Shown here: piece by piece, positions 1-10,878 of the stretch
Layout: each line of letters begins with the position of its first letter
Numbering within the stretch: position 1 is the first letter of the stretch
From: STC-113 sp964618565
GTDB lineage: Bacteria > Patescibacteriota > Gracilibacteria > BD1-5 > UBA2023
Assembly: GCA_964618565.1 (NCBI GenBank)
Contig: CAZUBA010000025.1
Coordinates: 1-29,816 of the forward strand
Length of the DNA stretch: 29,816 nucleotides
Reading direction: 5' to 3'
The notes under the pieces: generated by a model
Database searches by the model: none
Seen by the model: only the letters and a program-made list of their open reading frames with translations
Told to the model about the DNA's origin: nothing
Made by a program: the position numbers and the translations under genes

Positions 1-144
1 ATCCGATAGCCTCACAGAATCCCTTGCACTGCCAGACTGAGAAGAAAAAGAAAGGAAAGCAATGGTGGCAAGAATCGCAAGTATTACTATGACTACTATG
101 AGCTCCACTAGAGTGAAGGCACTATTGTTTTTTGATTTAAACAT
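1..144 (-). CDS. Type IV prepilin-like protein, N-terminal part (cut by window edge)
   Basis: Only the first 48 codons are in the window; the rest lies beyond base 1. The reading starts at ATG on the minus strand at 144 and gives MFKSKNNSAFTLVELIVV, then a long hydrophobic stretch. This is a class III (type IV prepilin) leader: a short basic head, a cleavage site before Phe-Thr-Leu, and Glu at +5 of the mature protein, which is needed for methylation and assembly. The residue before the cut would be Ala rather than the usual Gly. It would be processed by a PilD-type peptidase and assembled into a pilus or pseudopilus. It lies 38 bp downstream of the membrane-protein gene 183-887 and is probably co-transcribed with it. 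The family call is firm; the role (major pilin or minor pseudopilin) cannot be told. Confidence 0.85.
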   Translation of the reverse strand, partial: MFKSKNNSAFTLVELIVVIVILAILATIAFLSFSSQSGSARDSVRLSD

Positions 145-182
145 GATAATGATTTACAAAATATAAATGTTTTAATCTGGAA

Positions 183-887
183 TTAATGATGACCTCATCC
201 TCCTCATCCTCCTCATCCTCCTCATCATCCTCATTTTCCTCCTCCTCAACCGCCTCATTTTCACATTTTTTTAACTATATCTAAGGCGGCATTCAATACC
301 ATATTTACCAGATCTCAGAATGTTATCCTATATATGACAAAAAATACTCAAAAAAGCGTAATATTAGGAACATTTTTAAGTATAATCTTATAAATCGCAG
401 ATTGAGTTGAGAATTCCGTCCAAAATGCCAGTTTTTTAATAAAGATGAAAGCATTATCCAGAGTATATATATATGTTTTCTCTAAAAATCATATTATTAT
501 AGCAACATAAAAAGTTGTGAGCAAGATTGAAAGTAAAAGTATCTGCACATATTTTGCGAATTTATTTTTTGGCTCATGGATATGCAAGCTTCAGTTGATT
601 GGAATAAGAATAGACAATATAAAGATTAAATATATTGATGATCAAACTACATATTTTGCAATATCGTGACTTACAAATGATGGTATGCTGAGATTCGGAT
701 TGAGGAGAAGATATTGGAATACTATAAATATTGCAATACCCAAGACAAGTCAGAATAATACTTCGTATATCTTCGTTATTCAGAGCGCACAGAAAATAAA
801 AAATATCAATAAGATGATGGCCAAAAAATACACATCTATTGACGGAATATGTAGTATGCTTGATATTTGAAGTATTACATTTTGCAT
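183..887 (-). CDS. Polytopic membrane protein with poly-glycine C-terminal tail
   Basis: A 234-residue ORF, visible only when TGA is read as glycine; 887 is the first ATG after an upstream stop. Very hydrophobic segments around residues 14-62, 75-97 and 112-135, and a weaker one near 175-190, suggest four to five membrane helices. The last 27 residues begin MGK and are then nearly all glycine with one lysine, ending HH before TAA. They are encoded by a GGA/TGA microsatellite plus a few GGN codons. I do not recognise the family. It precedes the prepilin at 1-144 on the same strand, so a role in pilus biogenesis or anchoring is possible but unproven. The reading frame is well supported by length and a continuous membrane-protein composition. 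Confidence 0.7.
193..247. repeat. GGA/TGA microsatellite (about 9-bp unit)
   Basis: A short tandem repeat with unit cctcctcat on the plus strand (atgaggagg on the minus strand), with slightly irregular copies. It lies inside the 3' end of the minus-strand gene 183-887. In that gene's frame it reads GGA GGA TGA repeatedly, that is, continuous glycine under code 25. Repeats of this kind can change length by replication slippage, and each 9-bp step would add or remove three glycines without breaking the frame. Confidence 0.8.
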
Positions 888-961
888 TTTTTGTATTCGC
901 TCTTTAATCGTTAAGAAAAAGTTGATATTATTTTATACATTTGCACAAAATTGCAACATCA

Positions 962-1219
962 TTATTTATTTGCTATAACAGTTATGATGTATTCTTTTCA
1001 CCCTATATTTAAGATCTGTTTTCATTCCCTGAGATCATTTAATTCGCTGTAATTTACATTAGCACTAATTCCTTCATTGATGCTTGATTTCAGATAGTTT
1101 GATTGCAATGCTTGATTATTCCCTATGAATGCGACTAAGATGATGAATATTCAAATTATTCATACCAAGCTAGTGCTGCTGTCTTCCTTATATATATTTG
1201 AATTTTTCTTATTTTTCAT
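962..1219 (-). CDS. Small single-pass membrane protein, unknown
   Basis: An 85-residue ORF read with TGA=Gly, starting at ATG 1219 and ending at TAA 962-964. It has a polar, lysine-rich head of about 18 residues, one strongly hydrophobic helix at about residues 19-33 (LVGIIGIFIILVAFI), and a polar 50-residue tail containing NYSELNDLREGKQ. The expected topology is a single membrane anchor with the C-terminal part outside. It starts the minus-strand run that continues with 183-887 and the prepilin 1-144. No family is recognised and no Shine-Dalgarno sequence is seen. The ORF could be a chance reading, but its composition and clean start-anchor-tail layout argue for a gene. Confidence 0.5.
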
Positions 1220-1356
1220 GCTTTAATTTAGTTTTTATTATAGATTAAAACATTTATTCAGTATTTTGTCAAATTAATGAATAGATAATTTTTTTAAAAT
1301 TTGAAAAAATATTTTTTTTTTATATATTAACTACCACTTTATAAAAATTATATTAT

Positions 1357-2283
1357 ATGGATTTTTTACTTTCAGCTTCAATATTGCGTTGGGAAATTCT
1401 TTTTCTTATCCTCAATATCTGATATATCTTCTTTCATTTCTTCTTTGAGATTTTTTCATTGTTTTCAAGAGTTAAGAACATCATTAAGCCAAAAAGAAAA
1501 AACCTTAATGACGATGAGATTAAGGCTGCAATTCTTGAACAAACAGAATGAATAGAATCAATTCCTGAAATAGCTAAAGAAGAAATTATTCCTGAAATAG
1601 CATCTGCGGTTTCAGATGTCGAAAAAACATTGGAACCTGTTCAGGAATTAGCAGTGGAGTCTTTAAAAGAGCCAGAATTATCAAAGGATCAAAAAGATGA
1701 GATATCAGAAATTACAAAATTGGCAAAAAATAAAATTTGAAGATGAGAATATTCAGACGCAAAAGCTAAAATCATTGAAGGATTGAGCATTGATAAATTC
1801 AATAAGAATCTTAATCTTCTGTTGGCATCTTTATATGAAATAGATAAGGATTATAAAAAAGCCGAGTTCATCTACAAGGATCTTATTGTCTTAAATGATC
1901 ACGATGCTGAGATTTATCTGAAATTATGATTCATATTGTCAATTCAATCAAAATATGAAGTTGCATTTGAAATATATAAAAAGCTTCATTCTATAGATAA
2001 GAACAATATAGAGGCGATTGAAATGTTATCCAATCTCGCGCATCACCTTGGTAATTTTGAAGATTCACGCCTTTATTCGAAATTATTTTTAAAAAAGAAT
2101 CCACGAAGCATAGATATACTTTATCTTCAGTCACTTAATCTTATAAATCTTGAAGAAAGGAAAGATGCTCTTGAAACACTGCTAAAAATCAAACATATTG
2201 AGCCTTATAATGTTAAGGTAAATGAACTCATAGAAAAGCTCAAACTAGAAATTGAACTTGAAACAAATTTTAGCAGTCAGTAA
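1357..2283 (+). CDS. Membrane-anchored TPR-repeat protein
   Basis: A 308-residue protein using four in-frame TGA glycines. The ATG at 1357 follows an in-frame TAA at 1342. Residues 1-35 are hydrophobic (MDFLLSASILRWEILFLILN) and form an N-terminal anchor. Next come a basic patch, an acidic low-complexity linker rich in Glu, Pro and Ile (about 55-120), and then helical repeats from about 125 to 290 with TPR spacing and residues, for example KAEFIYKDLIVLNDHDAEIY. TPR arrays act as scaffolds for protein partners; here they would face the cytoplasm or the cell exterior depending on orientation. The stop lies 11 bp before dnaB, so the two are probably one transcript. The specific partner is unknown. 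Confidence 0.75.
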
Positions 2284-2294
2284 CAATTTCCATC

Positions 2295-3638
2295 ATGGCA
2301 ATAAAAATCCCACCAAGTTCAGTTGATGCTGAGCGTTGAGTTATCGGCTCAATTCTTATAGATAAAGATTGAATTACTCAAATATCTTCTTTAATTGAAC
2401 CTGCTGATTTTTATGAACCTAATCACGGGTTCATTTTTAAGGCCATGCTTGATCTTTATCTTAAGAATAAGCCCATTGATCTCCTTACTGTACGAGAAGT
2501 CTTGGATGATAAATGACAACTTGATACAATATGATGAAATCTATATCTGATAGAGCTGACAAATTCAGTTTTTTCAAGTGCAAATATTTATCAGTATGCT
2601 CAAATCATCAAGAACAAGAGCGTGCTTAGAAAATTAATTAAAGCATGAAATGAAATCATGCAAGCTTGATACGATGAAGAGTCAGAACTTAATAAGAATC
2701 TTGAAAAAGCAGAGCAAGCCCTTTTTTGAGTAACACAAACTTTCATCCAAAATAAATTAGTCCACATCAAAGATATACTCAATTTACGTTATGATGAATT
2801 CTCAGAGATTCACGCTGACCCAGAAGCAGCTGAGGCATCGCACATAAAGACATGATTCAAGTGAATGGATAGCAAGATCTGATGATTGAGAAGATGAGAT
2901 ATGATAATCCTCGCAGCTCGTCCATCCATGTGAAAAACTGCTTTTGCCCTGAATATTGCACAGAATATATGAGTTCAATGAAGAAATGTAGCCATATTTT
3001 CTCTTGAAATGAGCAAGGAACAATTAACTGATCGTATGATATGCTCTTCAATGTGAGTCGATAGCTGGAAGTTACAAAAATGACTGCTTGAAGATGAAGA
3101 ATTCATGAAGATGTGAGATGCTCTAGAGAAACTATCAAAAGCACAGATATTCATAGATGATTCTGCAGGATGAGGATTGCTTGAAATCAAATCAAAGGCA
3201 CGCCGTCTAAAGATGGAATCAGGACTTGATCTTGTGGTTATCGATTATTTGCAGCTTATGTCATGATGAAATCCTATGAATCGTGTTCAGGAAGTATCAG
3301 AGATAAGCCGTTGAATCAAATGAATGGCCCGTGAACTTAATGTTCCTGTAATAGCGCTGTCTCAGTTATCCCGTAATGTCGAATCACGTACAAGCAAAGA
3401 ACCGATCCTATCTGACCTTCGTGAATCATGAGGAATCGAGCAAGATGCGGATATTGTAATGATGCTGTATCGTGAAGATTATTATGATGAATTTTCTGAA
3501 AACAAATGACTTACCAATGTTTTTGTGCGTAAAAATCGTAATTGACCTGTTTGACAAGTAGATCTAAGATTCGAGAAAAAATTCATGCGCTTCTACGATG
3601 TGGAAAAATGAGAAAACATTTCAGATATTTTCAGCTAG
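2295..3638 (+). CDS. dnaB: Replicative DNA helicase DnaB
   Basis: A 447-residue protein starting at ATG 2295 and ending at TAG. DnaB is the hexameric 5'-3' helicase that unwinds the replication fork and recruits primase. The N-terminal domain shows the family start ERGVIGSIL. The RecA-like C-terminal domain has Walker A ARPSMGKTAF (around residue 208), Walker B LVVIDYLQLM, and the downstream SQLSRNVESR region. The Walker A glycine and several other conserved glycines are TGA, which is strong proof of the UGA=Gly code. Length is normal for DnaB and no intein is present. It lies directly after the TPR gene and is followed by a strong hairpin terminator. Confidence 0.97.
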
Positions 3639-3642
3639 ATTA

Positions 3643-3682
3643 ATATTAATAAATCTCCTCAATTGAGGAGATTTATTAATAT
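3643..3682. terminator. Bidirectional intrinsic terminator between convergent genes
   Basis: An 18-bp perfect inverted repeat (3643-3660 and 3665-3682) with loop AATT; the core is AAATCTCCTC/GAGGAGATTT. It lies 5 bp after the dnaB stop and directly beside the stop codon of the convergent gene 3684-4949, so it can serve both strands. Confidence 0.85.
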
Positions 3683-3683
3683 A

Positions 3684-4949
3684 TTAAGGACATGGTTCAT
3701 CTTGCGCTTGTTTTTTACAAGACTCATTTGCTGGCTTAATCGTATCTTCCAGCTTCTTATTCGTATCAATAAGATTTTGATGTAATTGTATAAGATTTGC
3801 CACGGTCTTTTCCTGTGTCTTATTTTGAACAGATAGTAGTATTTCAAGATTTTTATATTGTGTTTGTATATCACTGGTGATTGCATCAAATTGCTCATAG
3901 TATCTCCTTTCATATTTGACATCATTTACTTCTCAAACTTGTTTATTGACATCTATGAATGCCTGAGTAACAACTCATTTCAATCTGCTTATTCAATCGC
4001 TTATGCCTTTAAATATACATTCATTCAGAACATTTACACTATTATTCATACAATCCAGATTTTTCAGTATGGCACTCGCTTGGGTTGCACTTAATCATTG
4101 TCTTGATAATTCCTTAGCAAGCAGCTCCCTCTCTCTTTTTTCATAATCCTTTCACCCTCATCAAGTAACCCCGCTAAGTAGTTTTATTGATTCTTGCCAA
4201 TCTTTAATTCAATCTTTAATTTTTCAAAATCAGAATTCTCAATTGAATATCTTTGTAATTTTTTTTCATAGTTCACTCATTGAGGTGTCTTCTGCAACAC
4301 ATGATTTCAGCACATCAATGCTATATCAATTTATAATGTCGGTATAGAAAGGGTTATTTTCATCGTCACTTTCACATCATGAAATGCTGCCGACTACATT
4401 ACATCTGAACAAGGCTGTTCATTTATTATTGATTTTTCTGAATCATCATAATATGGTACTTAGGGTTGCCGTATCGACATTATATGTTTTCGCAGCATTT
4501 ATAAGTTTGGTTGATTTAGGCGCAAGATCTAGAGCACATTTTGAACCGACAGCCTTTTGTGTTACATTTATATAGTCAGTTTGTTTTTCTATAAGATCGT
4601 GATCTCTGTAGAACTGTTGCGGAATCTTTCACCAGAATAAAGGGGCAAGGTTGAATTCCCAAGAAGACAGGAATCAATCATGCGTAAGAATCTGATTTAC
4701 ATCTCAGGTCATCTCTTGAATGGCTTTGTCTCAATTTCCTAGAAAATTATCAAACGATCAAGTTCAGGATTCTCAGCAACTTGAACTTGAAGCCTCCTTT
4801 TGAATTTCTGATAATACGGTTGTAATATTAGTGATATATTCTTTAACTCATTCAGATGGCCCGTCTTTTAAGCTACAAGAACCAGCAGCAGCGTTTGCTT
4901 CTGAAGATAGTATAAATAAGGATGTCAATAGCAGTAATATTTTTTTCAT
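3684..4949 (-). CDS. Secreted protein of unknown family (421 aa)
   Basis: Read with TGA=Gly, this 421-residue protein begins with a clear signal peptide: MKKILLLLTSLFILSSEANA, with likely cleavage after ANA. The mature part has few but regular cysteines, a helical mid-region and no membrane segment. I do not recognise the family. Its start codon lies one base after the stop of gene 4951-6591, which itself sits 3 bp behind clpC, so the three form one transcript ending at the 3643-3682 hairpin. A shared envelope role with the preceding secreted protein is likely from this order. The strong signal peptide and a 1.27-kb frame free of TAA and TAG make the gene call solid. Confidence 0.8.
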
Positions 4950-4950
4950 G

Positions 4951-6591
4951 TTATTTTTTGTTCATCTTAACTACTGTGGTGGATATCTGTTCGATATTTG
5001 CTTTAAAAGTATTTGAAAAACCGATAAGTTCCGCAACATCATCATTTATGGATGAATTATAGCTCTGTCATATCTTTGTAACCAAAATATTCGTATTGGA
5101 AATATAAGGCTGATAAATAGTCTTATAATCAATATGTTTTCATAAGCATGTTATAGAGTTCTGTCATTCGCAATTTCCCATAATTTTCTTTTCATAATCC
5201 GGATTGAATGCATTTTGAGATTTATAATCCATTCAATTATGTTTGAAAGTGCTCTCCAGTATGCTTTCATCTAAAAATTCATTTGATTCTTTTCAGCTTT
5301 TCGGTTCCAGATTAAGTATAGGAGGGGGCAGATGAGTTACTACCATTCACAGATAAACCATAGAAGGAAGATTGAGCTTCCTCAATATGCTCAGTGAAAA
5401 GAAATTCTTTGTCATATCTGATTGAATAAGGCTTTTTCCGGCAATCGTATTAATAATTTTAAGATTCTTATCGAGTATTCATTCTATTGATTCCGATTTT
5501 CAACCTCATAAAAGCTTCTGTGTATAAACTTCCATGCTGATTTCAATACAGAAAACTCAGCTGCAAGGGAAAGTGTCAAACATAGAGCCTCAAGCTCATG
5601 AACTTCATGCTCATAGCGAATTTCAGCTTCATGTTGCTCAGCTTCAGAAATTGTTGTGATTTTTTACAGAGGTTTCACCATTTGAATTTCACTTTCATCC
5701 TGCAACGCTCGTATTGCTCTCTCCGCTATTGAGTTGATTCACTATATCTTTCATCAATTGTTCATCTAGAAGTCATAAATCTGATCAAGTATTGCATAAA
5801 TTTGATTTTGACTTGTTTTCATTTAATTTTTGAACAGGATTAATAGGATTAATTATTCAAGAGTTTGTTGCATTGTTTCAATTTGTGGAATTAGTATTTT
5901 GGCCTCAATTGGAATTTATGATTCATAAGCTATTATCCAATGGTTTTTTATCATCAAAAATAGATCAGACATTATTCATGCTTCAGTTCAATATGTCTCC
6001 AAATTCCAATGAAGTGCCATTTTCCACTCATTCATATTTAGTTTCTTTTGAGAAGATCACATTATGTATCTTTGTGAGATCATCCATAATGTCATATCAT
6101 GAATTATTCACATCTCAATCATTATATAATCCTGAAACTGCGATTCTCGACATCGATGTCTCCTTTTTCATCATTTCTCACTCTTTGCTTTTGTACCAAA
6201 TTATAGTATATTTTCTTATCTGTTCTAGTTCTTCAAGGGTTTTTGCTTCTTCTCCGGACTGGAATTTTTCATCCAGATGCGATAAGAGCACTCCAATATT
6301 GAACTCTTCTGTAATCTTGTCCAATTCTTTTTTTGTAAAATCTTTATTAATATCGATTATATTGCCCTTTTTATAGTTCATTTCTAAAACAATATAATCA
6401 TTGATTTTTTTTGCACTTCATTCTAACTCATTTTCGATGAATTTCATTTGGGTCGATGAAGATCATTTATCTATCGTTTTGAAAAAATCAAGTCAAGCAT
6501 CATCTCATATAAACGCATAAACACTCATACTTTGCAGTACAAGTGAGATTATGCTCAGATTGGAGGCTATTTTTAATATTTTCTTATTCAT
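4951..6591 (-). CDS. Secreted protein of unknown family (546 aa)
   Basis: A 546-residue protein starting at ATG 6591, 3 bp after the clpC stop. The N-terminus MNKKILKIASNLSIISLVLQ followed by SMSVYAF is a signal peptide with an AxA-like cut near VYA. The mature protein is rich in Asp, Asn, Ser and Lys, has an acidic helical stretch (about 60-110; EEAKTLEELEQIRKY) and scattered cysteines, and ends MNKK. No domain is recognised. It shares an operon with clpC upstream and the 421-residue secreted protein downstream. The long open frame and signal peptide support the gene; the function is unknown. Confidence 0.8.
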
Positions 6592-6594
6592 TTT

Positions 6595-9132
6595 CTATTT
6601 GAATATTAACTTTTTCTTTTCAGCGCTTATTGATATTGTACCATGAATTTTCTTATTTATCAAGAGATTTGCAATTTCATCTTCAATTTTTTCTTGTATA
6701 TATCTTCTGACTGGCCTAGCTCAATATTCAGGGTTATAAGTTTCTGCATTTATGATATCCAAAGCCTTCTTGTCATATTCCATTTTGATTCAAACTTCTT
6801 CCAATCTTTTTTTAAGCCCCATAAGCTGCAATTCGATTATTTTCCTTAGGACTTTTTTATCAAGAGGATTGAATACTATTGTTTTATCAATCCTATTTAA
6901 AAATTCAGGAGGGAAGTATTCTTCAAGATTTGAAATTACTTTTTCCTTTATTTTTGCATAATCTTCAATAATTTTAGCCTCTTTTCATTCTGTAAGATTA
7001 AATCATATTTGAGATGCTTTTGAATTGAATTCCTCTCATCAGATGTTTGATGTCATGATGATTATGGTGTTTTTAAAATTTATCTTTCTTCATTTTGCAT
7101 CCGTAAGATTACCTTCCTCAAGTATTTGAAGGAGAATATTAAAAACCTCAAAATTTCATTTCTCCAGTTCATCAAAAAGCACTACGCTATAAGGTTTTCT
7201 TCTAACCTTTTCTGTCAGCATTCATCCTTCCTCGTATCCTACATAACCAGGCGCTGATCCTATAAGTTTTGAAACAGATGCCTTTTCTGCATATTCAGAC
7301 ATATCTACTTTTATAAGAGCTTTAGAATCTCAGAAGAATTCCTTTGCCAGAACCTTAACAAGCTCTGTCTTACCGACTCAAGTTGGACCAAGAAGCAAGA
7401 AGCTTCAGATTGGCCTATTCTTATCAGCGATTCAAGTTCTGCTTCTTCTTATAGAACTAACAATAGCTTTGATGGCTTCATCTTGTCAGATAATATTGGA
7501 TTTGATATCAGATTCCAGTTTCTTAAGCTTATCCAGATCCTCAATTGTCAGGTTCTGAAGCGGGATTCATGTTATCTGATTTACAATTTTTTGGATGTCA
7601 TCTTTTTTGATCTTAAGACGTTTTGATTTTGGAATATTTGTCTTAATTTTTTTGTCACGTATTTTCTTTTCCAATTCTTTTTGTTTTTCTTTTGCTAGCA
7701 TTGCCTTATGGTACTGTTGGCTCATTACATAGTCATCGATATTCTTTTGGATTTTCTCGATTTCAAGCTTAAGCTCCATTATCCCTTCCTCATCATAATT
7801 ATACTTCATGCTCTTTGAAGAACATGCTTCATCAATAAGATCAATCGCCTTGTCCGGAAGAAATCTATCTGTCATGAATCTCACGGAATAATCAACCGCA
7901 GCAGCAATCGCATCATCCTCTATTATAAGATTATGATATTCTTCAAATGATTCTTTTAATCATCATAAGATTTCTTTTGCGACTTCAGGAATCGGTTCTT
8001 CAACTTCTATCTTTTGAAACCTGCGCTCAAGGGCGCTATCTTTTTCTATATGCTTTTGATATTCATTAAGGGTAGTTGCTCAGATAACACAAATCTTACC
8101 TCTTCACATTGCAGGCTTAAGGATATTTGCCGCATCCAGGCTTCATTCTCCTCCTCATGCTCAGATTATCGTATGAATCTCATCTATGAATAATATTACT
8201 TCATTCTCTAATTTGGAAGCCTCATCTATAATCTGTTTTATCCTAGATTCAAATTCTCATCTGTATTTTGTTCATGCGACCATTCCGCCTAAATCAAGTG
8301 AAATGATTCTTTTATTCTGCATTGCAAGCGGAACAGTTCATTCTGAAATTCTTTTTGCCAATCATTCTATGACAGCTGTCTTACCGACTCATGGCTCTCA
8401 CACAAGACAAGGATTGTTTTTGGTCTTCCTATTGATCACTGAAATCAGCCTCTCTATTTCCTTTTCTCTTCATATGATCTTATCTATTTTTCAATCATGA
8501 GCTTCTTTTGTCAGGTCCAGTCAGAAAAAATCAAGAGCAGGTGTTTGAGAGTCTTTTTTCTTGTCGCCTTCCTGTTTTTTATTTGCAAAAAAAGGATTGT
8601 TTTCCATTTCGTCCTGGCCCATATGCCCCAATCATTCTTCAAGCGCCTTTATGATATTGTCAATCGGATCAAATGTGCCATCTCATTTCGGCAGGGAATT
8701 CTCTATATTAGTGAGTGATGTTTCTATATCTTTCGGATTAACTCATATGAATCCAAGAAAGTTCATAAACCAAGGAACTCACGACTTAACAAGAGCAAGA
8801 ACAAAGTCCTCGATGCTAGCCTGTTTTTTCTTAAAGGTCGCAGCTATTTTGATTGAATCCACAATGACATCTTTAAGCTTTTTTGACATTCAGATATAAT
8901 CTCATTTTCTTTCGTCATCAAATATTTTGAATTGTTTTTGTACCAGTACCTCAAGCACTATCTTTTCATTGATTCAGAATCAAGAGAAAACCTCATGCAC
9001 ATTTCATTTCTGGGTTTTTATTATTTCAATGAAGACATCTTCGCTTAAAACCTCTTTATATCAATTGTTTTTTACTCTGTTTTCTGCTTCAATTAAGGAT
9101 TGTCTATATATTTCTGTAAAATTCTCAAGCAT
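6595..9132 (-). CDS. clpC: ATP-dependent Clp protease ATPase subunit ClpC
   Basis: An 845-residue Hsp100 AAA+ unfoldase that feeds substrates to ClpP. Order of domains: a ClpN-type N domain (about 1-165); D1 with Walker A GEPGVGKT near 245, Walker B ILFIDEIHT and the sensor GATT; a short UVR-like coiled middle segment (about 425-495); and D2 with Walker A GPTGVGKT near 580, VLFDELEK and TSNIGG. The middle domain is much shorter than in ClpB, which favours ClpC. D2 also contains QIGFN near residue 708, matching the IGF/VGF loop that docks on ClpP, and clpP is present at 18521. Many conserved glycines are TGA. It heads an operon with two secreted proteins and has a good promoter at 9164-9192. 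Confidence 0.95.
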
Positions 9133-9163
9133 TTTTATTTATTTAATATTTAAATACTTGATT

Positions 9164-9192
9164 ATTATACTATAAGTGTGCCTTATTTCCAA
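9164..9192 (-). promoter_or_regulatory. Predicted sigma-70-type promoter of the clpC operon
   Basis: On the minus strand, -35 TTGGAA (9187-9192), a 17-bp spacer and a perfect -10 TATAAT (9164-9169), ending 32 bp before the clpC ATG. No CIRCE or CtsR-like operator is evident nearby. Confidence 0.6.
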
Positions 9193-9223
9193 ATGAAGAT
9201 TAGGCTTTTTCCTCTAATTCCTT

Positions 9224-9356
9224 TTGACAATCTTGATATATATCGGATACATATATTTTTAATAAAATTTCAGGAAGATTTTAATTAAGTTAAAAACTCA
9301 AATAAAAACTTTCCAAATTTCATATTATTATTATATTAGACAAGTTATTTTATAAT
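9224..9356 (+). promoter_or_regulatory. Candidate promoter region of guaB1
   Basis: Two candidates lie in the divergent clpC-guaB1 spacer. A perfect TTGACA (9224-9229) has a weak -10 about 17-18 bp downstream. A perfect TATAAT (9351-9356) lies only 9 bp before the guaB1 ATG, with a poor -35. If the second is used, the transcript would start at or just before the ATG (a leaderless mRNA). The choice is not decidable from sequence alone. Confidence 0.35.
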
Positions 9357-9365
9357 TTGTAAAGC

Positions 9366-10808
9366 ATGCGTTTCAATAATCCGATTTATGAAAATGAGGA
9401 ACTAGCCTATGAAGATGTTTTTCTTTTCCAGAATTATTTTGAATGAACATCCAGATTTTGATGAATCGACATCAAGCCCTTATTTTCCTTTTGAACAAGC
9501 ATACCCGTAATCAGCGCAAACATGAATGCCGTGACTGGGAAAAGAATGTGCGAAGCATTGGCTCGATTGGGCGGATTGTGAATATTGCCTCAAGATATGG
9601 ATATTGAAACAATGACTCGAATAGTTTCAGAAATAAAATCAGCTTCAATTAAATTCGATACTCCGATTACAGTTAAGGCTCATCATACAATAAGAGATGC
9701 TTTATGAATAATCTACAAGAGGTCTCATAATGCCGTAATAATGATTGATGATGATAATCGTCCGATTTGAATATTCACTTTAAAGGACTTTGCTGATTTG
9801 GATCAATATACTCAGCTTTGAAGCCTTAAAAAATCATTTCTTTTGACTTGAACTGAAGATATCACTGATGAAGAGGCATTTAATCTGATGGAAGAGAAAT
9901 GAATCTCAAGCTTACCGATAGTTTGTGAAAACTGAATCCTTCTTGGCATACTAACAAAGAAGCAAACAGTAAGAAATAGTATTTACAAGCCAACATTAGA
10001 TAAAGATTGAAAGCTTGACCTTGGGGTTGCTCTTTGAATCAATCAATTTATGGATAAGGCCAGGGCACTTATAAATTTATGAGTATCTATTTTTGTGCTA
10101 GATACGGCACACTGATATCAAAAGAAGATGTTAGACGCAATAAAGCAGTTCAGGTCTGAATTCTGATCTGAGCCTATCCTTATAGCTTGAAATGTTATAA
10201 CAGAAGAATGAACGCGAACATTAATTGAGGCTGGGGCTAATTGAGTTAAAGTTTGAGTTTGACCATGAGCGATGTGTACCACAAGAATGAAAACTGGAGT
10301 TTGAAGGCCACAATTCACTGCTGTCAGAAAATGTTCTTTGGAAGCTAAAAGATTAGGATGATTTATCTGGGCTGATTGATGAATAAAAGAGCCAAGAGAT
10401 CTTGTTTTAGCTCTTGCCGCTTGAGCGAACCATGTCATGATATGAACAGTTTTCACCTGAACCTATGAGTCGACATGAGATATAAAATTCGATGAATCAT
10501 GAAAAATGTACAAGGCTAATTATTGAATGGCATCAAGAAAAGCTGTAACCTTGAGGAACTCAGGATTATCAAATTTTGAACTTGCAAGGAAAGCTTTGTT
10601 CAAAGAATGAATAAGCACATCGAAGATATTCATTAAAGAGGGAAGAGAATGAGTAGGGGACATAGTCGACGAATTTATGACTTGACTCAGGAGCTCAATG
10701 ACATACATCTGATGAACTGATCTGGAAAAATTCAATGAAAAATCAATAATCTGAATACAGACGAATGCTTGATTTTTTGAATGAACTCCGCATTGAAAGG
10801 TCAGGTAG
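9366..10808 (+). CDS. guaB1: GuaB1-type GMP reductase (IMPDH/GMPR family with CBS domains)
   Basis: A 480-residue TIM-barrel enzyme of the IMP dehydrogenase/GMP reductase family. A CBS pair is inserted at about residues 95-210. The active-site loop is GVGPGAMCTTRMKTGVGRPQ with catalytic Cys304. This loop matches the GuaB1 subfamily, known from actinobacteria as an NADPH-dependent GMP reductase (GMP to IMP). True IMPDH usually has GPGSICTTR. Upstream, the barrel shows LDTAHGY and ADGGIKEPRDL. Length (about 480) fits GuaB1. About thirty glycines are TGA. In a genome with little nucleotide synthesis, a GMP-to-IMP enzyme would be salvage. Subfamily confidence is good; GMPR versus IMPDH activity is from family knowledge, not proven. 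Confidence 0.88.
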
Positions 10809-10878
10809 ATAACATCTTGTTTTTATTTAAATCATAAATCACAGTAGAATTGGCAATTATAGAATTTTTTTAAAAAAT

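Noticed and set aside
193..247. Acidic Glu/Asp tail in another minus-strand frame over the 9-bp repeat
   Set aside because: That frame has TAG stops just upstream and no start; the glycine frame continues from a long upstream ORF.
628..770. Possible plus-strand ORF with KGWYAEIRIEEKILEYYKYC
   Set aside because: It lacks a start codon and overlaps the long, better supported membrane-protein gene on the minus strand.
2600..3190. Standard-code minus-strand ORFs inside dnaB
   Set aside because: They are shadows of dnaB, whose motifs are clear on the plus strand with TGA=Gly.
1357..3638. Reading the many in-frame TGA codons as decay or frameshifted pseudogenes
   Set aside because: The same codon falls at conserved glycines in essential genes throughout the window, and frames are otherwise intact.
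5873..6376. A 167-codon plus-strand ORF
   Set aside because: It is antisense to the 546-aa secreted-protein gene and shows no recognisable motif.
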